DNA of 64,000 bases from Phenylobacterium montanum (GCF_018135625.1 NZ_CP073078.1:3566501-3630500), one strand, 5' to 3'. Shown: positions 1 through 9,753, counted from the stretch's first letter. The notes: generated by a model from the sequence alone, not told the origin. Translations and numbers: made by a program.

Positions 1-2
1 CC

Positions 3-956
3 CTGGCGGCCCTGGTCGGCGCCCCGGTGGCCTTCGCCAATGACTGCATCGGCCATGACGCCGCCGCGGCCATCGCCCAGCTGAAGGGCGGGGACGTGCT
101 GCTGTTGGAAAACGTCCGCTTTCACGCCGGCGAAGAGAAGAACGACCCCGAGTTCGCAAAGGCCCTGGCGGCCGAGGGCGACCTCTATGTCAACGACGCG
201 TTTTCGGCCGCGCACCGGGCGCACGCCTCGACCGAGGGGGTGGCGCACCTGTTGCCGTCCTATGCCGGCGAGCAGATGCGGCGCGAGCTGGAGGCGCTGG
301 ACCGGGCCTTGGGCAATCCGGAGCGGCCGGTGCTGGGCATCGTCGGCGGCTCCAAGGTCTCGACCAAGCTCGATCTGCTCTCGCATCTCGTGACCAAGCT
401 GGACCGCCTGGCCATCGGCGGCGGCATGGCCAACACCTTCCTGTTCGCGCAAGGCTGTGACATCGGCGCCTCTTTCGCCGAGAAGGACCTGGCCGACACC
501 GCGCGCGGCATCATCGAGACCGCCAAGGCCAAGGGCTGCGAGCTGCTGTTGCCGATCGACGTGGTCGTCGCCGAGAAGATGGAACCCGGCGTCGCAGCGC
601 ACGTTCGCGAGCTGGGCCAGGTGGGGGAGAAGGACCGCATCCTCGACGCTGGCCCCAAGAGCGCGGCGCGGCTGATCGAGGTTATGGACGCCTGCAAGAC
701 CCTGGTGTGGAACGGCCCCCTGGGCGTGTTCGAGATCCCGCCGTTCGACGCGGCGACGGTCGCGGCGGCGAAGCATGCCGCCAAACTGGCGCGCGCGGGC
801 AAGTTGGTGGCGGTGGCCGGTGGGGGTGATACCGTGTCGGCCCTGAATGCGGCGGGGGTCGTGGAAGATTTCACCTTCGTCTCGACCGCCGGCGGCGCGT
901 TTCTTGAATGGATGGAAGGCAAGACCTTGCCCGGCGTCCAGGCCCTGATGATCTGA
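3..956 (+). CDS. pgk: Phosphoglycerate kinase, 5'-truncated by window edge
   Basis: Catalyses 1,3-bisphosphoglycerate + ADP to 3-phosphoglycerate + ATP in cytosolic glycolysis and gluconeogenesis. The frame is open from base 3, and about 318 of the usual ~395 residues are present. Visible family motifs in order: [47 protein letters not shown] and the nucleotide-loop [10 protein letters not shown] near the end. The start lies upstream of the window; the GTG at 27 is an internal Val, not an initiator. fba follows 54 bases downstream on the same strand, the usual glycolytic grouping in Caulobacter relatives, so the two are probably co-transcribed. Confidence 0.97.
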   Translation: MAALVGAPVAFANDCIGHDAAAAIAQLKGGDVLLLENVRFHAGEEKNDPEFAKALAAEGDLYVNDAFSAAHRAHASTEGVAHLLPSYAGEQMRRELEALDRALGNPERPVLGIVGGSKVSTKLDLLSHLVTKLDRLAIGGGMANTFLFAQGCDIGASFAEKDLADTARGIIETAKAKGCELLLPIDVVVAEKMEPGVAAHVRELGQVGEKDRILDAGPKSAARLIEVMDACKTLVWNGPLGVFEIPPFDAATVAAAKHAAKLARAGKLVAVAGGGDTVSALNAAGVVEDFTFVSTAGGAFLEWMEGKTLPGVQALMI

Positions 957-1010
957 TCCGATTTGGGATCGCGGGCGGACGCCTGAAGAAGAATTTGAAG
1001 GAGAACGATA

Positions 1011-2096
1011 GTGGCCCGGATCACCCTGAGACAGCTTCTCGACCACGCCGCCGAGCACGGCTATGGCGTGCCCGCCTTCAACATCAACAACATGGAACAG
1101 GGCCTGGCGATCATGCAGGCCGCCGACTCGCTGAAGGCGCCGGTGATCATCCAGGCCAGCCGCGGCGCGCGCAGCTACGCCAACGACATCGTCCTGGCCA
1201 AGCTGATCGACGCCCTGGTCGAGCTCTACCCGCACATCCCGGTGTGCATGCACCAGGACCACGGCAACAACGAAGCCACCTGCGCCACCGCCATCCAGCA
1301 CGGCTTCACCTCGGTGATGATGGACGGCTCGCTGATGGGCGACGCCAAGACCCCGGCTTCCTACGAGTACAATGTCGACATCACCCGCCGGGTGACCGAC
1401 ATGGCCCACTGGGTCGGGGCCTCGGTCGAGGGCGAGCTGGGCGTCTTGGGCTCGCTGGAGACCGGACAGGGCGAAAAGGAAGACGGCCACGGCTTCGAGG
1501 GCACCTTGGGCCACGACCAGCTGCTGACCGACCCCGACCAGGCGGTGGACTTCGTGGCCAAGACCCAGGTCGACGCCCTGGCCATCGCCATGGGCACCAG
1601 CCACGGCGCCTACAAGTTCACCCGCAAGCCAGACGGCGACATCCTGGCCATGAGCGTGATCGAGGAGATCCATCGCCGCCTGCCCAACACCCACCTGGTG
1701 ATGCACGGCTCCTCGACCGTGCCGCAGGACCTGCAGGACATCATCAACCAGTACGGCGGCGCCATTCCCCAGACCTGGGGCGTGCCGATCGAAGAGATCC
1801 AGCGCGGCATCAAGAACGGCGTGCGCAAGATCAATATCGACACCGACTGCCGCCTGGCCATGACCGGCCAGATCCGCCGCGTGCTGTCGGAAACCCCCGA
1901 GGAATTCGACCCGCGCAAGTACCTGAAGCCGGCCCTGGAGGCCATGTCCAAGGTCTGCAAGCAGCGCTTCGAAGAGTTCGGCGCGGTCGGCCACGCCGAC
2001 AGGATCAAGCCCCTGCCGCTCTCGGCCATGGCCAAGCGCTACGCCTCAGGCGAGCTGAACCCCAAGTTCGGCGTGTCGAAGGCGGCGGCGGAGTAG
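1011..2096 (+). CDS. fba: Fructose-bisphosphate aldolase, class II
   Basis: Cleaves fructose-1,6-bisphosphate to dihydroxyacetone phosphate and glyceraldehyde-3-phosphate using a divalent metal. The 361-residue protein has the class II signature MHQDHGNN with Asp83 and metal-ligand His84, followed by a glycine-rich phosphate-binding region and INIDTDCR near residue 280. The length fits the long CbbA-type subgroup. The start is a GTG at 1011 preceded by AAGGAG about 8 bases upstream. It lies directly after pgk, completing a glycolytic pair. It ends 18 bases before the convergent DUF465 gene. Confidence 0.96.
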   Translation: MARITLRQLLDHAAEHGYGVPAFNINNMEQGLAIMQAADSLKAPVIIQASRGARSYANDIVLAKLIDALVELYPHIPVCMHQDHGNNEATCATAIQHGFTSVMMDGSLMGDAKTPASYEYNVDITRRVTDMAHWVGASVEGELGVLGSLETGQGEKEDGHGFEGTLGHDQLLTDPDQAVDFVAKTQVDALAIAMGTSHGAYKFTRKPDGDILAMSVIEEIHRRLPNTHLVMHGSSTVPQDLQDIINQYGGAIPQTWGVPIEEIQRGIKNGVRKINIDTDCRLAMTGQIRRVLSETPEEFDPRKYLKPALEAMSKVCKQRFEEFGAVGHADRIKPLPLSAMAKRYASGELNPKFGVSKAAAE

Positions 2097-2114
2097 GGTT
2101 TTCCGCCTGGCGCC

Positions 2115-2336
2115 TCAGGCGATGATGTCCGGCGTCAGGCGGTCTTCCAGCTCGGCGATCTTGTCGCGCAGGACCAGCTTCTGGCGCTTCAGCCGGGCGA
2201 TTTGCAGCTGGTCGGGCTGAGGGCCGAGGGACAGGGCGACGACGGCGTCGTCCAGGTCCTTGTGCTGCTGCCTCAGATCGGCGATGCGCATCAGAATGGC
2301 GTCGTCGTTCGCGGCCAGGTCGTTGTCGTCGAACAT
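2115..2336 (-). CDS. Small YdcH-type (DUF465) coiled-coil protein
   Basis: A 73-residue, highly charged helical protein. The motif of a long helix with regularly spaced Lys/Arg/Leu (RLKRQKLVLRDKIAELEDRL near the C-terminus) is typical of the DUF465/YdcH family, whose biochemical role is unknown. The start ATG at 2336 is preceded by a GGAAG-type ribosome binding site. A second DUF465 gene lies 1.2 kb away on the other strand, and the ubiX operon sits between them. It is probably a cytosolic helical-hairpin protein; no enzymatic motif is visible. Confidence 0.85.
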   Translation of the reverse strand: MFDDNDLAANDDAILMRIADLRQQHKDLDDAVVALSLGPQPDQLQIARLKRQKLVLRDKIAELEDRLTPDIIA

Positions 2337-2398
2337 GTCACTTCCGCGCTGGCGGCCTGCCGATGCGGCCGCACGAGGTGATTGAATCTAGCAAGAAA

Positions 2399-2857
2399 TC
2401 ACGCTGCGGAAAATGCCCGCGCCAGGGGTTCGAAGACGGAAACCTGTGACTTGCCGCCATCCCACGCCTCGCCCGCCGCCGTCAGCAGGGCCAGGGGATC
2501 GGCTGCGGCCACGACCCGCGGGCCGGCGATGCGGGCCAGGCCCTCCAGCATCAGCCGCTCGGCCTGGAACTCGCTGCCCTTGACCTGTTCGCGCAGGGCC
2601 AGCCGCGCCACGTCGTCGATGCCGGGAAACGCCGCCTTTGCCGCCCGCCGCGCGGCGCGGAGGGGATCCAGCACCGCCTCGCTCCAGCTGCGGGCGAGCG
2701 CCGCCCCCGCTGTCAGCGCCGCCGCGTCCGGCGCGGCCCACAAGGCCCAGAGGAGATAGGAAACGCAGTGGCCATGCTCGTCCTGCAGCATAAGGCACGC
2801 CTCATCGACGCCCGGCCGGCCATGGACCTGGACCGCCCAGTCCCAGATCCCGCTCAC
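2399..2857 (-). CDS. TIGR02444 family protein of unknown function
   Basis: A 152-residue all-helical protein. The N-terminal pattern WDWAVQVHGRPGV, then ACLMLQDEHGHCVSYLLWALW, matches my recollection of the TIGR02444 (DUF2390) family, which has no assigned activity. The start is GTG at 2857, overlapping the ubiX stop as GTGA, so the two genes are translationally coupled. This conserved coupling would suggest a role tied to flavin or quinone chemistry, but that is inference from position only. No signal peptide or membrane segment is seen. Confidence 0.75.
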   Translation of the reverse strand: MSGIWDWAVQVHGRPGVDEACLMLQDEHGHCVSYLLWALWAAPDAAALTAGAALARSWSEAVLDPLRAARRAAKAAFPGIDDVARLALREQVKGSEFQAERLMLEGLARIAGPRVVAAADPLALLTAAGEAWDGGKSQVSVFEPLARAFSAA

Positions 2858-3477
2858 AGGGTCTCGTCCCCGCCCGCGCTCGGCCCCTCCAGCGGCCGGA
2901 TGTCCTCGCCCCAGCGGCGCACGGGCGCCCAGGAGAGTCCGAACAGGTCCAGGGCCCGGCCGACCGACTGGTCGACCATCTCCTCCACCGTGGTCGGGTG
3001 GGCGTAGAAGGCCGGCAGGGGCGGGGCGATCACCGCCCCCATCTCGGCCAGCCTCACCATGGTCCGCAGATGGCCGAGGTGCAGTGGCGTCTCGCGCACC
3101 AGGAGCACCAGCGGGCGCCGCTCCTTGAGCGTCACGTCGGCGGCGCGGGTCAGGAGGGTCGAGGTCACGCCGGTGGCGATCTCGCTCATGGTGCGGACCG
3201 AGCAGGGCGCTATGATCATGCCCAGGGCCGGAAACGAGCCCGAGGCGATCGAGGCCCCGACATCGGCCGGGCGATGCGCGACCGAGGCCTTGGCGGCCAG
3301 CTCCGGCAGCGACAGGCCGGTCTCCTGCTTCAGGGTCAGGGCCGCCGACTTGGATGCGACAAAATGGCTCTCGAGGCCCAGGTCGCGGCAGGCGTCCAGC
3401 AGGCGCAGGCCATAGACCGCGCCGGAAGCGCCGGAGACGCCGACGATCAACCGTCGCCGTTCCAAGGAATTCGTCAT
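2854..3477 (-). CDS. ubiX: Flavin prenyltransferase UbiX
   Basis: Makes the prenylated FMN cofactor used by UbiD-type decarboxylases, for example in ubiquinone synthesis. The 207-residue protein opens with the flavin-binding GVSGASGAVYGLRLL and has the IAPCSVRTMSEIA segment and a late PAFYAHP motif typical of the family. The frame stays open upstream to 3831, but the start is placed at the ATG at 3477 because AAAGAGG lies just upstream and family homology begins there. It is followed by the overlapping TIGR02444 gene. No ubiD is present in this window. Confidence 0.93.
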   Translation of the reverse strand: MTNSLERRRLIVGVSGASGAVYGLRLLDACRDLGLESHFVASKSAALTLKQETGLSLPELAAKASVAHRPADVGASIASGSFPALGMIIAPCSVRTMSEIATGVTSTLLTRAADVTLKERRPLVLLVRETPLHLGHLRTMVRLAEMGAVIAPPLPAFYAHPTTVEEMVDQSVGRALDLFGLSWAPVRRWGEDIRPLEGPSAGGDETL

Positions 3478-3613
3478 CTCAACCTCTTTTCGAGCGCCGA
3501 TCGCCCGCAAAATCGGCGCCGCCTTCTGAGGGGCCAAACACAAAAGAATGTGATCTGACGCCGGAACATGTGGGTGATTTACTTTGGCCGCCATCAGCAC
3601 GGAGGCGCAACCC

Positions 3614-3787
3614 ATGGCTATCCAAGCCCGCATTCGCGAACTCGGTTTCCGGCACGAATCCCTGGATCGCGCGATCCAGGAAGAGGCGAGCCGACCGGCG
3701 GCGGATGAGATGCGGCTGAGGGAGCTCAAGCGGCGAAAGCTTCGGCTGAAGGAAGAGATGGAGAGTTTGCGGGCCAGCCTGCACTGA
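3614..3787 (+). CDS. Second small YdcH-type (DUF465) protein
   Basis: A 57-residue helical, charged protein ending in a Lys/Arg-rich helix (LRELKRRKLRLKEEMESL), like the DUF465 family and similar in pattern to the 2115-2336 gene. I prefer the ATG at 3614 over the in-frame ATG at 3584 because CGGAGG lies 9-10 bases upstream of 3614. It is transcribed away from ubiX. Function unknown; the two nearby family members on opposite strands may be old paralogues. Confidence 0.75.
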   Translation: MAIQARIRELGFRHESLDRAIQEEASRPAADEMRLRELKRRKLRLKEEMESLRASLH

Positions 3788-3866
3788 CGCGGCGCGGGTC
3801 CTGAGCCCCGCTTTCGGACAATCGAAAACAATCTGAACAGCGAACGCGGCCGGCGCTCGCTCTAGC

Positions 3867-3892
3867 GCCCTTTCCCCTCGACGGGAAAGGGC
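3867..3892. terminator. Perfect 10-bp hairpin after DUF465 gene
   Basis: GCCCTTTCCC at 3867-3876 pairs perfectly with GGGAAAGGGC at 3883-3892 around a 6-base loop. It stands 80 bases after the DUF465 stop and about 140 bases before scoA. No T-run follows, so it could be a rho-assisted terminator or a repeat remnant rather than a classical intrinsic terminator. Confidence 0.45.
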
Positions 3893-4029
3893 CTTGCGAG
3901 TCTGACCCGACCGCCCCATTTGCCCAGATCCGACCGACCGGCTGGCAAATCTGCTGCGCCGCAGCATAAGCGCTTGAACCCCGCGCCGATCCGCGCGAGA
4001 TGGCGGACATCCATCAATTGGAGGCTTCC

Positions 4030-4746
4030 ATGGCGGGTAAGGTGCGCAGCGCCGCGGTCGAGGCGCTTTCAGGGCTCTTGTTCGACGGCATGACCATCAT
4101 GGCCGGCGGATTCGGCCTGTGCGGCATTCCGGAGAACCTGATCGCGGCGATCCGTGAGGCGGGGGTGAAGGACCTGACCGTGGTCTCCAACAATTGCGGC
4201 GTCGACGGCTTCGGCCTGGGCGTGCTGTTGGCCGGGGGGCAGATCCGAAAGATGATCTCCAGCTATGTCGGCGAGAACAAGCTGTTCGCCGAGCTCTACC
4301 TGTCGGGCAAGCTGGAGCTGGAATTCAATCCGCAGGGCACCCTGGCCGAGCGCATCCGCGCCGGCGGGGCCGGGATCCCGGCCTTCTTCACCAAGACTGG
4401 CGTCGGCACCCTGGTGGCCGAGGGCAAGGAGGTGCGCGAGTTCGACGGCGAGCTCTATGTGATGGAGCGCGGCCTTGTCGCCGACCTCTCGATCGTCAAG
4501 GCCTGGAAGGGCGACGGGGAAGGCAACCTCGTCTATCGAAAGACCGCGCGGAACTTCAATCCGATGATGGCGACCGCCGGCAAGGCCTGCGTGGCCGAGG
4601 TCGAGGAACTGGTCGAGGTCGGGGCGCTGGATCCGGACCAGATCCATACGCCCGGCATCTATGTCGACCGCATCCTGCACGGCGCCCATTTCGAAAAGCG
4701 CATCGAGCAGATGACCACCCGCCCCCGTGAGACGGAGCAAGCGTAA
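4030..4746 (+). CDS. scoA: 3-oxoacid CoA-transferase subunit A
   Basis: Alpha subunit of succinyl-CoA:3-oxoacid (acetoacetate) CoA-transferase, which activates acetoacetate by moving CoA from succinyl-CoA. The 238-residue protein carries the family glycine-rich [13 protein letters not shown] near the N-terminus and FFTKTGVGT in the middle. The start ATG at 4030 has GGAGG 7-8 bases upstream; the longer frame from 4000 lacks such a site. The subunit B start overlaps its stop by one base (TAATG), fitting a stoichiometric complex. Substrate specificity within the 3-oxoacid CoA-transferases cannot be read from sequence alone. Confidence 0.93.
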   Translation: MAGKVRSAAVEALSGLLFDGMTIMAGGFGLCGIPENLIAAIREAGVKDLTVVSNNCGVDGFGLGVLLAGGQIRKMISSYVGENKLFAELYLSGKLELEFNPQGTLAERIRAGGAGIPAFFTKTGVGTLVAEGKEVREFDGELYVMERGLVADLSIVKAWKGDGEGNLVYRKTARNFNPMMATAGKACVAEVEELVEVGALDPDQIHTPGIYVDRILHGAHFEKRIEQMTTRPRETEQA

Positions 4747-5393
4747 TGGCCTGGACCCGCGACGAGATGGCCGCCCGCGCGGCCAAGGAGCTGAAGGACG
4801 GCTTCTACGTCAACCTCGGCATCGGCATCCCGACCCTGGTGGCCAACTACATCCCCGAGGGGATGCACGTCACCCTGCAGAGCGAGAACGGCATGCTGGG
4901 CATGGGGCCGTTTCCTTACGAGGGCGAGGCCGACCCGGACCTGATCAACGCCGGCAAGCAGACCATCACCGAGCTGCCGCAGTCCTCCTATTTCAGCTCG
5001 GCCGACAGCTTCGCCATGATCCGCGGCGGGCACATCGACCTTTCCATCCTGGGCGGCATGCAGGTTTCGGAAGCCGGCGACCTGGCCAACTGGATGGTGC
5101 CGGGCAAGATGGTCAAGGGCATGGGCGGGGCCATGGACCTGGTGGCCGGTGTCAAGCGCGTGGTGGTGGTCATGGACCACTGCGAGAAGTCCGGCGCGCC
5201 CAAGCTGCTCAAGGCCTGCACCCTGCCCCTGACCGGGGCCAAGGTGGTCGACATGCTGGTCACCGAGCTCGGCGTGTTCGCGATCGACCGCAAGGCCGGC
5301 GGCGTCACCCTGGTCGAACTGGCCCCCGGCGTGACCGCCGAAGAGGTCCAGGCCAAGAGCGAGGCCGAGATCAAGGTCGCCGTCGCCGCCTGA
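4746..5393 (+). CDS. scoB: 3-oxoacid CoA-transferase subunit B
   Basis: Beta subunit that carries the catalytic glutamate forming the enzyme-CoA thioester. The 215-residue protein shows LGIGIPTLV followed by [10 protein letters not shown]; the Glu in ENG (residue 47) is the expected nucleophile. The ATG at 4746 shares its first base with the scoA stop. Together the pair supports use of ketone bodies or of polyhydroxybutyrate-derived acetoacetate, consistent with the acyl-CoA genes elsewhere in the window. Confidence 0.94.
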   Translation: MAWTRDEMAARAAKELKDGFYVNLGIGIPTLVANYIPEGMHVTLQSENGMLGMGPFPYEGEADPDLINAGKQTITELPQSSYFSSADSFAMIRGGHIDLSILGGMQVSEAGDLANWMVPGKMVKGMGGAMDLVAGVKRVVVVMDHCEKSGAPKLLKACTLPLTGAKVVDMLVTELGVFAIDRKAGGVTLVELAPGVTAEEVQAKSEAEIKVAVAA

Positions 5394-5509
5394 CGCGGCG
5401 CCCAAAAGGTGGCCTGGCGGCGCCTCAGGATGCGGCGATCCCAAGCCCTGCAAGGGTTTCGCCGGCTCGTGCGCCCCGCGATAAGACATGATTAACGCGC
5501 CACGGCCGC

Positions 5510-7246
5510 ATGTCTCGCGAACGCAGGGGCTGTGCAAGGCGTCACACCGTGGCTGATCCATCCGCCCGGGCCGAAAGGCTCAGGGCCTTTTTCTCCCGCC
5601 GCCGGTGGCGGGCGGCCACCGCCGGCGCGGCCGAGGCGCGGCTGCAGGCGGTGCTGGACGCCCTGCCCGAGGGCGTGGTGGTGCTGGACGCCGAGGGCCG
5701 CTACGTCCATTGGAACGAGGCCTATGCCGGCATCTATCACCGCTCGGCGGACCTGTTCGCCCCGGGCGCCCGGCTGATGGACACCTTGAGGGTCGGCATC
5801 GAGCGCGGCGACTATCCCGATGCGGTGGGCCGCGAGGCCGAATGGCTGGCCGAGCGCCAGGCCTGGCTGGACAATCCCGGCCGGCGCCACGAACAGCGAA
5901 TCGCCGACGGCCGCTGGCTGATGATCGAGGAGCGCCGCACCGCCGACGGCGGCACGATCGGCCTGCGCGTCGACATCACCGACATGAAGCGCCAGGCGGC
6001 CGAGCTTGAGGCCGCCCTGCGCCGGGCCGAGGCCGCCAGCTCGGCCAAGGACGAGTTCCTGGCCAATATGAGCCACGAGATCCGAACGCCCCTGAACGGC
6101 GTCCTCGGCCTGGCCGAGGTGCTGCGCCGCACCAGCCTGGACCCCATGCAGCGCGACCTAGTGGGGGTGATCGTCAGCTCGGCCGGGGCCCTGAACCAGA
6201 TCCTCGCCGACGTGCTGGACCTGAGCCGGCTGGAGGCCGGGCGGATCGAGATCGAAAGCCGGCCCTTCGACCTCGGCGAACTGCTGCGCGAGACCGCGGC
6301 CCTGTTCGCCCCCACCGCCCGCGGCAAGGGCCTGGCCCTCGCCTGCGAGATCGCGCCGGATGTCCAACGCCGCGTGGTCGGCGACCCGACCCGCCTGAAG
6401 CAGATCCTGGCCAACCTGCTCAGCAACGCGGTCAAGTTCACCGAGGCCGGTTCGGTCACCCTGAGCGCCGATCGGGCCGCGCGGGGCGAGGTGCGATTCG
6501 AGGTGGCCGACACCGGCATCGGCTTCACCCCGACCGAGGCCGCGCGCCTGTTCGAGCGCTTCCAGCAGGCCGACGGTTCGATCACCCGCCGCTTCGGCGG
6601 CACGGGCCTGGGGCTTTCCATCTGCCGCCAGCTGGTCGAGCTGATGGGCGGGCGCATCGCCGCCGCGGGATCGCCGGGGGAAGGCGCCTGCTTCACCCTG
6701 CTCCTGCCCCTGGCCGAGGCCCCGGTCGCCGCGCCCACCGACGCCCAGACCGCCGCGACAGCGCCCGGGGTCAAGGTGCTGGTCGCTGACGACAATCCCA
6801 CCAACCGCCGCGTGGCCGAGATGATCCTCTCCGCCGCAGGGGCGCAGGTGATCGCGGTCGAGGACGGCGCCGAGGCGGTGCGCGCCTTCGAGGCCCAGGC
6901 CTTCGACGTGATCCTGATGGACCTGCAGATGCCGAGGATGGACGGCCTGACCGCCATCCGGGCGATTCGGCGCCAGGAGGCGGCCACGGGGGCGGGCCGC
7001 ATCCCGATCGTGGTCCTGAGCGCCAATGTCATGGCCGAGCACAGAAGCGCCTCGGCCGAGGCCGGCGCCGACGACCACCTGGGCAAGCCGTTCCGCGCCG
7101 AGGAGTTGATCGAGGCGGTGATTCGCGCCGCCGAGGCCGGCGCCGAAAATCTACGCATGGGCGAGTGCGACCAAGCTTCGCCGTCACAAGATGTTGTGGC
7201 GCCGGCCCTCGGGCTCGCCGGAACGGGCCGCCTTCGCCAGGGGTGA
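5510..7246 (+). CDS. PAS-containing hybrid histidine kinase with receiver
   Basis: A predicted cytosolic sensor kinase of 578 residues. In order: a PAS-like sensor (about 44-160, starting LQAVLDALPEGVVVLD), a HisKA dimerisation domain with phospho-acceptor His189 in NMSHEIRTPLNG, a HATPase domain with LLSNAVKF and DTGIGF boxes and GGTGLGLS, and a C-terminal receiver (about 423-540) with phospho-acceptor Asp471 in LMDLQMP. No membrane segment is seen. The start is uncertain: ATG 5510 is the longest, and GTG 5549 is preceded by AAGG. No response regulator or phosphotransferase gene is adjacent, so its output is unknown. Confidence 0.9.
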   Translation: MSRERRGCARRHTVADPSARAERLRAFFSRRRWRAATAGAAEARLQAVLDALPEGVVVLDAEGRYVHWNEAYAGIYHRSADLFAPGARLMDTLRVGIERGDYPDAVGREAEWLAERQAWLDNPGRRHEQRIADGRWLMIEERRTADGGTIGLRVDITDMKRQAAELEAALRRAEAASSAKDEFLANMSHEIRTPLNGVLGLAEVLRRTSLDPMQRDLVGVIVSSAGALNQILADVLDLSRLEAGRIEIESRPFDLGELLRETAALFAPTARGKGLALACEIAPDVQRRVVGDPTRLKQILANLLSNAVKFTEAGSVTLSADRAARGEVRFEVADTGIGFTPTEAARLFERFQQADGSITRRFGGTGLGLSICRQLVELMGGRIAAAGSPGEGACFTLLLPLAEAPVAAPTDAQTAATAPGVKVLVADDNPTNRRVAEMILSAAGAQVIAVEDGAEAVRAFEAQAFDVILMDLQMPRMDGLTAIRAIRRQEAATGAGRIPIVVLSANVMAEHRSASAEAGADDHLGKPFRAEELIEAVIRAAEAGAENLRMGECDQASPSQDVVAPALGLAGTGRLRQG

Positions 7247-7576
7247 GTCGGCCCCCGCAGCGCCCTGCGGCTTCGCGCCGCGCAGATTGACGGGATCTTA
7301 ACCGCCGGCGCCGGCCGCCGCTCTTCGTTTCGGCGAAATTATCCCCAAATATCTGAGTCCAAGCCACGGCCCCGATCGCCCGGCCGGCGGGCTCGCGATA
7401 GGACGCGTTAGGAACTTGTTTACGAAAAACCCCGCTTGGCGCCGTTTTCGCCCGTTGACGGTATGTCACGCCTGTGGCCCCATATGTGTGGGGTTAGGGC
7501 TGCTTCGCCCACAAGATATAGGGTCTGGACGACGCTGCTGGCGTCGCCGCGTTGAAGGGGTGATGGGGTTTCCAAG
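7247..7576. other. 330-bp intergenic region upstream of nrdA
   Basis: No coding sequence is credible here. The region contains the candidate NrdR boxes (7477-7524) and, at 7408-7422, TTAG-N7-TTTA, a poor match (6 of 8) to the CtrA site TTAA-N7-TTAA. Its length and AT-richer 3' half suggest the main nrdA promoter lies here. Confidence 0.5.
7477..7524. promoter_or_regulatory. Candidate NrdR box pair upstream of nrdA
   Basis: The 16-mer CCACAAGATATAGGGT at 7509-7524 matches 13 of 16 positions of the NrdR consensus (ACACWATATATWGTGT). A weaker AT-centred site at 7477-7492 (GCCCCATATGTGTGGG, about half matching) lies 32 bases upstream, the helical spacing expected for an NrdR box pair. The stronger site is 53 bases before the nrdA start. 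The match counts are seen directly; regulation by NrdR is inferred. Confidence 0.5.
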
Positions 7577-9451
7577 ATGATGCGCAACCAGGCGACCAAG
7601 TCTTCTGCGAAGGTCCGTGACGCCAAGTTCGCCGCCACCCGCCCGGCCGATCGGCCGCAGCTGCAACTGGTGAAGAAGGTCGAAGTCGACCGCTCGCGCG
7701 ACGCGCTGCTGACGGATTTCGGCCGCACCACCCTGGAAGACCGCTATCTGCTGCCGGGCGAGTCCTACCAGGACATGTTCGCCCGCGTGGCCACCGCCTA
7801 TGCCGACGATTCGGATCATGCCCAGCGGATTTATGACTACATCTCGAAGTTGTGGTTCATGCCGGCGACCCCGGTGCTGTCCAATGGCGGCGCCGACCGC
7901 GGCCTACCGATCTCCTGCTTCCTGAACTCCGTGTCCGACAGCCTGGAGGGCATCGTCGGCGCCTGGAACGAGAACGTCTGGCTGGCGGCCAACGGCGGCG
8001 GCATCGGCACCTATTGGGGCGGGGTTCGCTCGATCGGCGAGAAGGTCAAGGGCCAGGGCCAGACCAGCGGCATCATTCCCTTCATCCGCGTGATGGACAG
8101 CCTGACCCTGGCCATCAGCCAGGGCTCGCTGCGCCGCGGCTCGGCGGCGGTCTATCTGGATATCCACCACCCGGAGATCGAGGAGTTCCTTGAGATCCGC
8201 AAACCCTCGGGCGACTTCAATCGCAAGTCGCTGAACCTGCACCACGGCCTGTCGATCACCGACGAGTTCATGGAGGCGGTGCGCGACGGGACGCCCTTCG
8301 GCCTGCGCAGCCCCAAGACCCACGAGGTGGTCAAGGCGGTCGACGCCCGCGCCCTGTGGCAGAAGATCCTGGACGTGCGCCTGGCCACCGGCGAGCCCTA
8401 CCTGATCTTCTCCGACACCGTGAACCGGATGATGCCGCAGCATCAGCGCGAGCTCGGCCTTTCGGTGCGCCAGTCGAACCTGTGCTCCGAAATCATGCTG
8501 CACACCGGCCCCGATCACCTGGGCGAGGAGCGCACCGCGGTCTGCTGCCTGTCCTCGGTCAACGCCGAGACCTTCCTGGAATGGCGCGACCATCCGACCT
8601 TCATCGAGGACGTGCTGCGGTTCCTGGACAACGTGCTGCAGGACTTCATCGACCGCGCCCCGCCGGCCATGCAGGCGGCCAAGTACGCCGCCGAGCGCGA
8701 GCGGTCCGTGGGCCTGGGCCTGATGGGCTTCCACTCGTTCCTGCAGGGCCAGAACGTGCCGTTCGAGAGCGCCCTGGCCAAGTCGTGGAACATGAGGCTG
8801 TTCAAGCACCTGCGCCGCGAGGCCGACAAGGCTTCCCGCGTCCTGGCCGCCGAGCGCGGCGCCTGCCCGGACGCCGAGGAGCGCGGGGTGATGGAGCGGT
8901 TCAGCCACAAGCTGGCCATCGCGCCCACCGCCTCGATCTCGATCATCTGCGGCGGGACCTCCGCCGGTATCGAGCCGATCCCCGCCAACATCTACACCCA
9001 CAAGACCCTGTCCGGCTCCTTCGCGGTCAAGAACCCCTATCTGGAGAGGCTTCTGGACGAACGCGGCCTGAACAACGACGCCACCTGGCGCTCGATCCTG
9101 GAGCACGAGGGTTCGGTGCAGCACCTCGACGCCCTGACGCCGGACGAGAAGGATGTGTTCAAGACCGCCTTCGAACTGGACCAGCGCTGGGTGGTCGAAC
9201 TGGCCGCCGACCGCACGCCCGAGGTCTGCCAGTCCCAGTCCCTGAACGTCTTCCTGCCCGGCGACGTCGACAAGTGGGACCTGCACATGCTGCACTACAC
9301 CGCATGGGAGCGAGGCGTGAAATCCCTCTACTATCTGCGCTCCAAGTCGGTTCAGCGCGCGGCCTTCGCCGGCGCCGAGGGGGGTGAAAAGGCCGAATCC
9401 ATGTCGGTCCCGTCCCGCACCGACTACGAAGAATGCCTCGCCTGCCAGTAG
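7577..9451 (+). CDS. nrdA: Ribonucleotide reductase class I, large (alpha) subunit
   Basis: Reduces ribonucleotides to deoxyribonucleotides using a radical supplied by NrdB. The 624-residue protein shows the cysteines expected: SCFLNS (first redox Cys), SNLCSEI with thiyl-site Cys303, AVCCLSS, and a C-terminal CLACQ pair that relays electrons from thioredoxin or glutaredoxin. The N-terminal ~50 residues lack the VxKRDG-type ATP-cone of enterobacterial NrdA, and homology begins directly with the catalytic barrel. Two ATGs are adjacent at 7577 and 7580. nrdB, which usually follows nrdA, is not in this window. Confidence 0.93.
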   Translation: MMRNQATKSSAKVRDAKFAATRPADRPQLQLVKKVEVDRSRDALLTDFGRTTLEDRYLLPGESYQDMFARVATAYADDSDHAQRIYDYISKLWFMPATPVLSNGGADRGLPISCFLNSVSDSLEGIVGAWNENVWLAANGGGIGTYWGGVRSIGEKVKGQGQTSGIIPFIRVMDSLTLAISQGSLRRGSAAVYLDIHHPEIEEFLEIRKPSGDFNRKSLNLHHGLSITDEFMEAVRDGTPFGLRSPKTHEVVKAVDARALWQKILDVRLATGEPYLIFSDTVNRMMPQHQRELGLSVRQSNLCSEIMLHTGPDHLGEERTAVCCLSSVNAETFLEWRDHPTFIEDVLRFLDNVLQDFIDRAPPAMQAAKYAAERERSVGLGLMGFHSFLQGQNVPFESALAKSWNMRLFKHLRREADKASRVLAAERGACPDAEERGVMERFSHKLAIAPTASISIICGGTSAGIEPIPANIYTHKTLSGSFAVKNPYLERLLDERGLNNDATWRSILEHEGSVQHLDALTPDEKDVFKTAFELDQRWVVELAADRTPEVCQSQSLNVFLPGDVDKWDLHMLHYTAWERGVKSLYYLRSKSVQRAAFAGAEGGEKAESMSVPSRTDYEECLACQ

Positions 9452-9753
9452 GGCGGCGAGCGCGTCCAGGTCGCCAGAACGGCGCGGAAACGGGGAAGCC
9501 CGACGCGCCGTTCGAGCGGCGTTTCAGCATCCCTTGATCGCCGTCAAGGCGCTCCGAAGCGGATTGTGCTCTTCACAATCCAGCGAGCGCTGTGGCGAAG
9601 GTCCCGTCCTGGCCGAAAGCTTGCAGCGAAGTTTGCGCGCAGCAGGTGAATCCGCGGGAACTGTTAAGGAATCCGTGGGTTGATGAGCTGAGCCGATTGA
9701 TGATCGTCCGGCCTGTCGCCGGGCGACGGCCATAGGGACGAAGGGGTTGTGCG
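9452..9753. other. 302-bp gap after nrdA with hairpins
   Basis: No convincing gene. CGCCG/CGGCG at 9506-9521 is followed by TTT, a weak terminator-like hairpin for nrdA. GGATTGTG at 9561-9568 pairs perfectly with CACAATCC at 9574-9581. The remainder probably carries the promoter of the 9754 gene. Confidence 0.4.
9561..9581. terminator. 8-bp perfect hairpin downstream of nrdA
   Basis: GGATTGTG and CACAATCC form a perfect 8-bp stem around a 5-base loop, 110 bases after the nrdA stop. No T-run follows, so its role as a terminator is unproven. Confidence 0.3.

Noticed and set aside
7408-7422. Possible CtrA box upstream of nrdA
   Set aside because: TTAG-N7-TTTA matches only 6 of 8 defined positions; too weak to list as a site.
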